Below the pieces are notes generated by a model. It worked only from the letters and a program-made list of their open reading frames with translations. It was not told the origin of the DNA and did no database searches. A program made the translations under genes and the position numbers. A DNA stretch of 21,956 bases from Burkholderiaceae bacterium (GTDB lineage: Bacteria > Pseudomonadota > Gammaproteobacteria > Burkholderiales > Burkholderiaceae_C): positions 1 to 21,956 of the forward strand of contig JACKLO010000030.1 in the NCBI GenBank assembly GCA_024235915.1, read 5' to 3'. Positions 7,069 to 18,929 of the stretch are shown one piece after another. Position 1 is the first letter of the stretch. Every line of letters starts with the position of its first letter.

Positions 7069-8357
7069 TCGAGGGCCTGCTCGGTTTTGCAGCCATGTTT
7101 GCGCTCATGGCGCTGCGCGTGCCCATCGCGGTGGCCATGGGCCTGGTCGGCGTGGTTGGCCTGGGCCTGATGCGCTCCTGGCCTGCGGCCCTGTCGTCAG
7201 CCGCACAGGAATTCGTCGACATCGGCAGCTACACGTTGTCGGTGGTGCCGCTGTTCGTGCTCATGGGCAACTTCGTCACCCGTGCCGGCATGTCGCGCGA
7301 CCTCTACCAGGCCGCCTACGCGCTCATCGGCCACCGGCGCGGCGGACTGGCCTCTTCCACCATCGCCGCCTGCGCCGGCTTCGGCGCCATCTGCGGGTCG
7401 TCCATCGCCACCACGGCCACGATGGCCCGGGTGGCCATGCCGGAGATGCAGCGCTTCAACTATGCACCGTCGTTCGCTGCCGGCTCGGTGTGTGCCGGCG
7501 CGACGCTGGGCATCCTGATCCCGCCCTCGGTCATCCTGGTCATCTACGGCATCATGACCGAGCAGAGCATCGGGGCCCTGTTCGCCGCGGGTGTCATCCC
7601 GGGCCTGGTGGCCGCCGGCTTCTACCTGCTGGCCGCGGCCTGGACCACGCGCCGCCACCCCGATTGGGGCCCGCCGGGCGAGAAGGCGTCCTGGGCCGAG
7701 CGCCGCAGGGCATTGGGCCGCATCTGGGGCGTGGCGTTGCTGTTTGCGCTGGTGATGGGCGGCATGTACGGCGGCTTCTTCACACCCACCGAGGCGGCCG
7801 GTGTCGGCGCCACCGGCGGCTTCGTGTTCGCACTGGCGCGCCGCGCGCTGACCTGGCGCTCGCTGATGGAGGTGCTGGGCGAGTCGGCACGCACCTCGGC
7901 GATGCTGTTCACCATCGTCATCGGTGCGTCGCTGTTCGCCAACTACCTGAACTTCACCGACCTGCCCACGGCACTGCGTGAGTTCGTCACCGCCATGGAC
8001 GTGCACCCGATGGCGGTGATCGTGGCCATCTGCTTCGTCTACGTGGTCCTCGGCATGGCCATGGAAAGCCTGTCGATGATGCTGCTGACGGTGCCCATCT
8101 TCTTCCCGCTGATCACCTCGCTGGGCTTCGACCCAGTGTGGTTCGGCATCATCGTGGTCTGCGTCATCGAGATCAGCCTGATCACGCCACCGGTGGGCAT
8201 GAACATCTTCGTGCTGTCCAGCGTGGTGCCGTCCATCCCGACCACCGCAGTCTGGCGCGGTGTGATGCCCTTCGTGGCCGCCGACATCATGCGCATGGCG
8301 GTGCTGATCGCCTTCCCGGCGCTGAGCCTGTTCCTGCCGAAATGGCTGAACCTGTGA
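7065..8357 (+). CDS. dctM: TRAP transporter large permease, DctM family
   Basis: DctM is the main inner-membrane permease, an elevator-type transporter driven by a sodium or proton gradient. The 430-residue product is hydrophobic throughout, with roughly a dozen helices. Family motifs are visible: GAICGSSIATTATMARVAMP near residue 105-125, GILIPPSVILVIYGIMTEQS followed by LFAAGVIPGL, GGFFTPTEAAGVG, and LITPPVGMNIFVLSS near the C-terminus. A strong AAGGAGG (7054-7060) lies 4 bp before the ATG, inside dctQ, and the start overlaps the dctQ stop. The length fits the family. It should work with the upstream dctP receptor and dctQ as one uptake system. Confidence 0.95.
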   Translation: MIEGLLGFAAMFALMALRVPIAVAMGLVGVVGLGLMRSWPAALSSAAQEFVDIGSYTLSVVPLFVLMGNFVTRAGMSRDLYQAAYALIGHRRGGLASSTIAACAGFGAICGSSIATTATMARVAMPEMQRFNYAPSFAAGSVCAGATLGILIPPSVILVIYGIMTEQSIGALFAAGVIPGLVAAGFYLLAAAWTTRRHPDWGPPGEKASWAERRRALGRIWGVALLFALVMGGMYGGFFTPTEAAGVGATGGFVFALARRALTWRSLMEVLGESARTSAMLFTIVIGASLFANYLNFTDLPTALREFVTAMDVHPMAVIVAICFVYVVLGMAMESLSMMLLTVPIFFPLITSLGFDPVWFGIIVVCVIEISLITPPVGMNIFVLSSVVPSIPTTAVWRGVMPFVAADIMRMAVLIAFPALSLFLPKWLNL

Positions 8358-8373
8358 CATCGTGAGCGCCGGT

Positions 8374-8394
8374 TCGCGGGGTGTGCCCCCGCGA
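8374..8394 (+). terminator. Hairpin after dctM, possible terminator without a T-tract
   Basis: A perfect 8-bp GC-rich stem (8374-8381 with 8387-8394) with a TGTGC loop lies 16 bp after the dctM stop. There is no T-run, so it may only protect the 3' end or act with Rho. Confidence 0.35.
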
Positions 8395-8460
8395 GCGCGG
8401 GAACCCGGGCTGACCGCCTCCGCCTAGGATGACTCCATCCTGAAGCAAAGGCCTTCCCGC

Positions 8461-9003
8461 ATGCCGCACGACACCCTGCCAGCCCCCGTGGTCGATCTGC
8501 GCGACCAGCTTCGCGACACGCTGCGTCAGCTGGAGGCGGTGCAGGCCAGCCCCCGCCCCTGGGCCCTGGCCGAAGCCCATCGGGCCGTGGCCGGTGCCTA
8601 CCGAGGCCTCGGCGCGTGGTCGTCGGCGGCGGCCAATCTCCAGGCCGCCCGCCGCTGGGCCCAGGCGGGTCAGGCGCGGGATCTGGACATTGACATCGCC
8701 TGCACCCTGGTCGAGACCTTGGCCGATGCGGCCGAGGCGGCTGAACAACAGCAACGTGGGCACGGCCGACCCCAGCGCGACATGGCCCGCGACCTGGTGT
8801 TCGACGTCACCCAGCAGGCGGCCTTGGCGGCCGACGCGCAATGGGAGATCGGCGTGCTGCTGCGCCTTTCGGACGTGCTGGACCGCTTCGGCGACCGGGA
8901 CGACGCCACGCAACTGCAGATCCGCGTGCTGCAGCTCACGGTGGGTGAGCGGCCCGCGGCCCTGAACGGCAGCGTCAACGGGCCTTCGTCCCTGGCACAT
9001 TGA
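8461..9003 (+). CDS. Hypothetical helical protein, TPR-like
   Basis: I do not recognise this 180-residue protein. It has no signal peptide or membrane segment. It is rich in alanine, leucine, arginine and glutamine, and reads as a series of amphipathic helices. Pairs such as AEAHRAVAGAYRGLGAWSSA and NLQAARRWAQAGQARDLD (about residues 38-78) resemble a degenerate tetratricopeptide hairpin, and ADAQWEIGVLLRLSDVLDRF followed by DRDDATQLQIRVLQL (about 120-162) resembles another. A scaffold or protein-interaction role would fit such a fold, but that is only inference. Codon bias matches its neighbours. AAAGG lies about 10 bp before ATG 8461, and an A-T richer TAGGAT (8425-8430) could be a -10 element. 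It stands alone between the TRAP genes and the lipoprotein gene. Confidence 0.7.
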   Translation: MPHDTLPAPVVDLRDQLRDTLRQLEAVQASPRPWALAEAHRAVAGAYRGLGAWSSAAANLQAARRWAQAGQARDLDIDIACTLVETLADAAEAAEQQQRGHGRPQRDMARDLVFDVTQQAALAADAQWEIGVLLRLSDVLDRFGDRDDATQLQIRVLQLTVGERPAALNGSVNGPSSLAH

Positions 9004-9126
9004 TTCGCCCGCTGGGCAACCTGCCGAGGCGCGAAACAGCCGCATCGCCGCGGTGTTGTTCCCATGGCCGATGCACGGCCGCGCTGCCTAGCATCGACAG
9101 CTCCCCAAAAAGATTGGAGCCTGCCG

Positions 9127-10308
9127 ATGCACGACCGCCCCGAGACCTTCCGGCCCTGGCCGCTGACCTGCCTGATGGCTCTGGGCCTTGCCGCCTGCGG
9201 CGGTGGGGGTGCCGACGGCGGAGACGAAGCGGCCACCACACCACCGCCAGCCGCCGTGGGCGCGGAACTGGCCGCGGCCTCGTCGTACCGCAACCGGGTC
9301 GATGTCGGCTTCGTGCCGGAATCCTTTCCCGGTGAACTGGCCTGGTACAACCCGATCGCCTGGGGCAACTTTGCCGGCAACGGGCGCGTGGACATCCTCT
9401 CCACCCGGCTGACGTACGACATGGCACGCCCGATCGCCGAGGCCACACCGGCGCTCTACCGCTTTTTTGTCCGTGATGCCGGTGGCCAGTTGGCTGCATC
9501 CGACACCCTGCTCGACCCCGCCGGGCAAGTGCCCTGCATTCACCCTCGGGCCGTGCGCGTGGCCGACCTCAACGGCGACGGGCGCCAGGACGCGTTCGTC
9601 GCCTGCCATGGTTATGACGCCGCGCCCTTCCCTGGCGAGCGCAACCAGGTCGTGTTGAGCCAGTCGACAGGCCCGTACACCTACCGCGTCGCCAACGCCA
9701 GCGACGACGTGGGCTTCTTCCATGGCGCCGCCCTCCTGGACTTCGACGGCGACGGTGCCACCGATGCCCTGGTGGTCAACAGCACCGCCAGCATGCCGTT
9801 CATGGTGCTGCGCAACGACGGCAGCGGGCATTTCAGCCGGGACGGCCGCTACACGATGCCAGCAGCGCTGGGTGGCAAGGCCTACTTCACCGCGGAGTTG
9901 CTGGACATCGACGGCGATGGCCGTTCCGACCTTGCCGTCGGCGGCCACGAATGGGACCGTGACAGCCGCACCCGCGTGCTGCTGAACCCGGGCAACAACG
10001 ACTTCAGCCGGGTCACGCCCATCGACCTGCCGGCCGTCGCAGGCTACGGCGTCGTGCTCGACTTCCTGGTCACGGTGGACGGCGGCGAACGCCATCTGTG
10101 GGTGCTGCGCGCGGGTGGCGAGACCAACAACCAGAACTTCTACTACGGCACGGCCGTTCAGCGCATCCGTTGGCGCGACCGTACCTCGGCAACGCTGCTG
10201 GCGGACCGCACCGTGGCCTGGTCGCAGTCGATGGTGGCCGCCACGGTCGACGGCGTCCCGGTGATCACAACGCCGCAGCTGCCGGCTTCGTTCAGCGTCG
10301 CGCGCTGA
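9127..10308 (+). CDS. Lipoprotein with FG-GAP/VCBS-like calcium-binding motifs
   Basis: The 393-residue product is a predicted surface or periplasmic lipoprotein. The N-terminus has a short hydrophobic stretch ending in a lipobox, LGLAAC, with the lipidated cysteine at C24, followed by a GGGGADGGDE linker. Three aspartate-rich motifs, DLNGDGRQD (from D147), DFDGDGATD (D205) and DIDGDGRSD (D260), spaced about 55-58 residues apart, are the calcium-binding loops of FG-GAP/VCBS beta-propeller repeats. Such propellers usually mediate binding of proteins or polysaccharides; the ligand here is unknown. An in-frame ATG at 9064 exists, but GGAG (9116-9119) at 7 bp and the lipoprotein signal select ATG 9127. 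A PEP-CTERM protein gene follows in the same direction after 135 bp. Confidence 0.85.
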   Translation: MHDRPETFRPWPLTCLMALGLAACGGGGADGGDEAATTPPPAAVGAELAAASSYRNRVDVGFVPESFPGELAWYNPIAWGNFAGNGRVDILSTRLTYDMARPIAEATPALYRFFVRDAGGQLAASDTLLDPAGQVPCIHPRAVRVADLNGDGRQDAFVACHGYDAAPFPGERNQVVLSQSTGPYTYRVANASDDVGFFHGAALLDFDGDGATDALVVNSTASMPFMVLRNDGSGHFSRDGRYTMPAALGGKAYFTAELLDIDGDGRSDLAVGGHEWDRDSRTRVLLNPGNNDFSRVTPIDLPAVAGYGVVLDFLVTVDGGERHLWVLRAGGETNNQNFYYGTAVQRIRWRDRTSATLLADRTVAWSQSMVAATVDGVPVITTPQLPASFSVAR

Positions 10309-10355
10309 GCGCGATCACGGCGGGCAATCTTCACGGTCCATCGGTGCTCGGCAAC

Positions 10356-10390
10356 GCGGGCACCCAGTCACGGGATGCCGTGGTGCCCGC
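10356..10390 (+). repeat. 9-bp inverted repeat between the lipoprotein and PEP-CTERM genes
   Basis: GCGGGCACC (10356-10364) is matched perfectly by GGTGCCCGC (10382-10390), with 17 bp between. There is no T-tract. It could be a weak terminator for the upstream gene or an operator for the downstream gene; nothing in the sequence decides. Confidence 0.4.
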
Positions 10391-10401
10391 CGCATTCGAT
10401 A

Positions 10402-10437
10402 GCCTCGCGGCAGTTCAATCCCTGCCAATTTCGAGGC
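10402..10437 (+). promoter_or_regulatory. Possible 5'-UTR hairpin masking the Shine-Dalgarno of the PEP-CTERM gene
   Basis: GCCTCG (10402-10407) can pair with CGAGGC (10432-10437), and inside it GGCAG (10409-10413) with CTGCC (10422-10426), leaving an 8-nt loop. The right arm contains GAGG (10433-10436), the only good ribosome-binding sequence for ATG 10444. If the transcript includes both arms, translation would be restrained. The transcription start is unknown. Confidence 0.35.
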
Positions 10438-10443
10438 CGTTCC

Positions 10444-11223
10444 ATGAAGATGACCCCGCTGCTGCTGACCGCCCTGATGGCCGGGCTGTCGGTGCCTGCC
10501 AGTGCCGCCACCATCTCCCTCAATGCCACCGTGCGCGACTTCTGCTCGTCGGCCTACACGGCCGTACAGGGATGCACGCCGCACCAGGACTTCAACAACA
10601 ACGGCACGGGGTCGAGACCGGGTGCCGTGAAGGCCACCCTCGGCGCCGACGGCAAACCCGTCTACAACAACCCGACGACCTCGGGTGACATCTTCAGCGG
10701 CGCGGCAAACTTCGACCAGTGGTACCGCGACACCCCGGGGGTCAACCAGACGATTGCCACCACACTGGAACTGACCGAGACCTCACCGGGCATCTACCAG
10801 TACCTGAGCTACGCCTACTTCCCGATTGACGGTTTGGGCTGGGGCAACCAGGGCAACTCTCACAACTACCATTTCACGATGGAGTTGCACACCACGTTCA
10901 CGTACCAGACCGGCCAGGTCTTCAGCTTCACCGGTGACGATGACGTCTGGGTGTTCATCAATGACCAGCTTGTCATCGACCTGGGTGGCATCCACGGCGC
11001 GGCCTCGCAGTCCGTCAACCTGGACACCTTGAACCTGGTCGCCGGCGAGAACTACGACTTCGACTTCTTCTTCGCCGAGCGCCACCTGACGGGCTCGAAC
11101 CTGCGGATCACGACGTCGATCGCCTTCGACGACAACAACAACGTGCCGGAACCCGGGACGCTGGCGCTGGCCGCGCTGGCCCTGGTGGGGGCCGCCGGAG
11201 CGCGTCGGCGCAACAGCCGCTGA
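10444..11223 (+). CDS. PEP-CTERM sorting domain protein with fibro-slime domain
   Basis: The 259-residue product is exported, then probably processed by an exosortase. A signal peptide covers about residues 1-20 (MKMTPLLLTALMAGLSVPAS). The middle contains the fibro-slime (PA14-like) signature: FSFTGDDDVWVFINDQLVID followed by LGGIHGA, preceded by HNYHFTMELHTTFTY and followed by AGENYDFDFFFAERH. The C-terminus is a standard PEP-CTERM tripartite signal from residue 234: VPEPG, a hydrophobic helix, then a basic end (ARRRNSR). Proteins of this kind are usually linked to extracellular polymer and biofilm formation, and the required exosortase is not in the window. GAGG lies 7 bp before ATG 10444; upstream in-frame codons lack a signal peptide. 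It converges with uvrA, 35 bp away. Confidence 0.92.
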   Translation: MKMTPLLLTALMAGLSVPASAATISLNATVRDFCSSAYTAVQGCTPHQDFNNNGTGSRPGAVKATLGADGKPVYNNPTTSGDIFSGAANFDQWYRDTPGVNQTIATTLELTETSPGIYQYLSYAYFPIDGLGWGNQGNSHNYHFTMELHTTFTYQTGQVFSFTGDDDVWVFINDQLVIDLGGIHGAASQSVNLDTLNLVAGENYDFDFFFAERHLTGSNLRITTSIAFDDNNNVPEPGTLALAALALVGAAGARRRNSR

Positions 11224-11258
11224 ACGACACGCCGTCGCGAGTCGGTCGCAGCGCCCGA

Positions 11259-16883
<5,625 letters not shown>

Positions 16884-16921
16884 GGCGACGGAGAAGGGTC
16901 GAAGCCGGGGGGCAATCGACC

Positions 16922-16927
16922 ATTCTA
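16922..16927 (-). promoter_or_regulatory. Possible -10 element for uvrA
   Basis: On the minus strand the gap between the HNOBA kinase stop and the uvrA ATG contains TAGAAT, a 5/6 match to the -10 consensus, 38 bp before the ATG. The hexamer 17 bp upstream (CTGCAG) is a poor -35 match. No LexA-type box is visible. Confidence 0.25.
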
Positions 16928-16935
16928 GGAGTCGC

Positions 16936-18363
16936 CTATGACCCCTGCAGGACCCCCGAGAGCGGCCACCACAGTGTCACGGTCGTGCCGACGCCTGGTT
17001 GGCTCTCCACCGTCACGTCGCCCCCGTGCAGGCTCGTGATCTCGCGCACCAGGCTCATGCCCAGGCCGGTACCCGGGATGTTGCCGGACGGGTCGGCCCG
17101 GTAAAAGCGCTCGAAGATGCGCGCCCCCTGTTCGGCGGTCATGCCGATGCCGGGGTCGGTGACGCGGATGCCCACCGCAGGCTGGCCGATCACCAACCCA
17201 TCCAGGGTCTGGACACGGACCTCGCCGCCCGCGGGCGAGTACTTCACGGCATTCGCCAGCACATTGGTCAGGGCACCGACAAACTTCTCCGTGTCGACCA
17301 GCAGGTGCGCGTCGGCATGGTCCAGGTTCACGATGAACTGGTGCGACTCGCTCCGCCCGGCCATGCCATCCACGGCCAGCCTCAACAGCGGGCCCAGGGC
17401 CTGGGCATGCCGTTTCAGGTCCCGCCCTTGTCGGGCCTCGATGCGCGCCAGGTCCAGCAGCTCGGTGAAGCCATACACACTGACCATCGGCGTGCGCAGT
17501 TCATGCGCCGCGGTGCTCAGGAACTCGCTCTTCATGCGGTCGACCTCGCTTTCGGCCGTCACGTCGCGCAGGTAGAACACGAGGCCGCCGTCCGGTGCCC
17601 GCCGTGACCGCACGCGCAGCACCGCGGGCCGTGGCACGGCCATTGCCAGCTCGCGCGGCTCCGAGTTCGCCGCCGCGTCCTCCACGAACACCGCTGCGGT
17701 GTCCCGGCCCGGATCCAGCAAACGCTGCAGCTGCTGCTCCAACTGCGCCAGTGTCATGCCGATGGCGTCGGCCGACGGCAGCTGCAGCATGTCGCGCAGG
17801 GCCTGGTTGGTGTGCCGCAGCACGCCCTCGGCATCGAAGGCGGCCACGCCGTTCTGCCCCAGTTCGAGGATGGTGTCCAGGCGCGCCGTGTGGGCACGCA
17901 GGCGTTCGGCCAGTCGCTGGGCGTCGGCCACCGAGGTCTGGCTGGTGCGCGCCAGCAGCAGCATGTCGGCCACGCCGTCGTGGCGCGCAAAGTGCGAATA
18001 GTCCAGGCCCAGCGAGTGCATGGCCTCCAGCGACTGCAGCACGGGCGACACCACCAACAGCAGGCTGCCGTCGTCCAGCACCTCGGCGCTGCCGCGCAGG
18101 ATCAGGTCGCTTCGTTCCAGCGCCCGCAATGTGACGAGGTGCGTGCCGTGGGCGCGGAAATGCTCGACAGTGCAGGCATCACGCGGGCGGCGCACCTCAA
18201 AGTGCCGCGTCAGAGGATCGGTGAGTGTGAGCGTGGGCAGCGCCACGGCCAGCGACGCTCCGAACGCGCTGATGCACAGCTGCGGGTCCAGCCGAAGATG
18301 GAACGGAAAGGCCCGCGCAAACGCGGCGCCATCCAGCCCCGGCGGTGTTCCCGCTTCTGCCAT
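16936..18363 (-). CDS. HNOBA-PAS histidine kinase with a deleted phospho-acceptor helix
   Basis: The 475-residue soluble protein is an H-NOX partner kinase. Residues about 12-160 match the HNOBA domain found next to H-NOX in soluble guanylate cyclase: FARAFPFHLRLDPQLCISAF, FEVRRP, then VADMLLLARTSQTSVADAQR leading into a signalling coiled coil. A PAS domain follows (about 160-275). The H-box is KSEFLSTAAHELRTP with H287. After GFTELL the sequence jumps directly to DLARIEARQG, so 32 residues of the acceptor-domain second helix present in the neighbouring kinase are missing. The ATPase domain is otherwise intact, with NVLANAVKYSP, DPGIGM and GTGLGMSLV. Autophosphorylation may be impaired; it could act as a regulatory pseudokinase or work with the sister kinase, but this is inference. 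It lies 83 bp after the H-NOX gene, on the same strand. Confidence 0.88.
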   Translation of the reverse strand: MAEAGTPPGLDGAAFARAFPFHLRLDPQLCISAFGASLAVALPTLTLTDPLTRHFEVRRPRDACTVEHFRAHGTHLVTLRALERSDLILRGSAEVLDDGSLLLVVSPVLQSLEAMHSLGLDYSHFARHDGVADMLLLARTSQTSVADAQRLAERLRAHTARLDTILELGQNGVAAFDAEGVLRHTNQALRDMLQLPSADAIGMTLAQLEQQLQRLLDPGRDTAAVFVEDAAANSEPRELAMAVPRPAVLRVRSRRAPDGGLVFYLRDVTAESEVDRMKSEFLSTAAHELRTPMVSVYGFTELLDLARIEARQGRDLKRHAQALGPLLRLAVDGMAGRSESHQFIVNLDHADAHLLVDTEKFVGALTNVLANAVKYSPAGGEVRVQTLDGLVIGQPAVGIRVTDPGIGMTAEQGARIFERFYRADPSGNIPGTGLGMSLVREITSLHGGDVTVESQPGVGTTVTLWWPLSGVLQGS

Positions 18364-18365
18364 CG

Positions 18366-18407
18366 TCAGCCTGCCATGCGCTCCACGATGAAGACATCCT
18401 CCGGCAT
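18366..18407 (-). CDS. Possible 13-residue leader peptide before the HNOBA kinase
   Basis: The gap between H-NOX and the HNOBA kinase holds a short frame, MPEDVFIVERMAG, whose TGA ends 2 bp before the kinase ATG (TGACGATG). Such spacing would allow translational coupling. There is no clear ribosome-binding site and frames this short arise easily by chance. Confidence 0.15.
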   Translation of the reverse strand: MPEDVFIVERMAG

Positions 18408-18446
18408 GGCCGCGTCCCGGAACCCGGTCTGCCGCACACTGACACG

Positions 18447-18917
18447 CTAGCCGAAGCGGCCCGCCAGCCCACGAAGAAGGCCCACGACGATCGGCGCCAA
18501 TCCTTCGCGTTCCGACCGATAGTGCACGCGCAGGGCGCCGTCGGCAAGGTCCTCGACCGAGAAGCGCGGCAGCTTCATCTGCGGTAACACGGCCTCCACG
18601 CGGCCGTGCATGTCGTCCAGATTGGCCAGGAAGCTGCGCATGTCCGGCCCGGCCGAGGCCATCAACTCGCCATAACCTTCATCGGCCGTGTACAGGATCC
18701 AGTACTCGCCAAAGGCCTCCAGCACCTGCGCAGGGGGCATGGCCAGTTCTTCGCTGACCGCCTGCACCAGGGTGAAGGTCAGGCTGTCGTCATACGGGCA
18801 CATGGCGACGAACCCCTCCGCGCCGATGCCGGCACCGGCGCAGACGCGCTGCCAGGCGGCATCGCCCTTGCTGCTGACCACGAGCTGTTCGATGGCGCGG
18901 TTGACGAGTCCGTACAT
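18447..18917 (-). CDS. hnoX: Stand-alone H-NOX heme sensor (nitric oxide sensor)
   Basis: The 156-residue cytosolic protein is a heme nitric oxide/oxygen-binding domain, the bacterial counterpart of the soluble guanylate cyclase sensor. It starts MYGLVNRAIEQLVVSS and has the expected order of features: YDDSLTFTLVQAVSEEL, EAFGEYWILYTADEGYGEL, then NLDDMHGRV, in which H104 aligns with the proximal heme ligand. P117 in MKLPRF is the conserved proline that bends the heme. HYRSEREGL supplies the YxSxR heme-propionate motif (Y133, S135, R137). The residue aligning with the distal tyrosine of oxygen-binding H-NOX is I143 by my alignment, so preference for NO over oxygen is predicted. NO binding should break the His-iron bond and change the activity of partner kinases. 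It sits 12 bp after one kinase gene and 83 bp before the HNOBA kinase. Confidence 0.95.
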   Translation of the reverse strand: MYGLVNRAIEQLVVSSKGDAAWQRVCAGAGIGAEGFVAMCPYDDSLTFTLVQAVSEELAMPPAQVLEAFGEYWILYTADEGYGELMASAGPDMRSFLANLDDMHGRVEAVLPQMKLPRFSVEDLADGALRVHYRSEREGLAPIVVGLLRGLAGRFG

Positions 18918-18929
18918 GCGAGTAGTCCC

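Noticed and set aside
8425..10405. Similar hexamers TAGGAT (8425), TAGCAT (9089) and TAGCCT (10400), each 36-44 bp before a start codon, as a shared promoter class
   Set aside because: The hexamers are weak, and no common -35 element at constant spacing could be found, so chance cannot be excluded.
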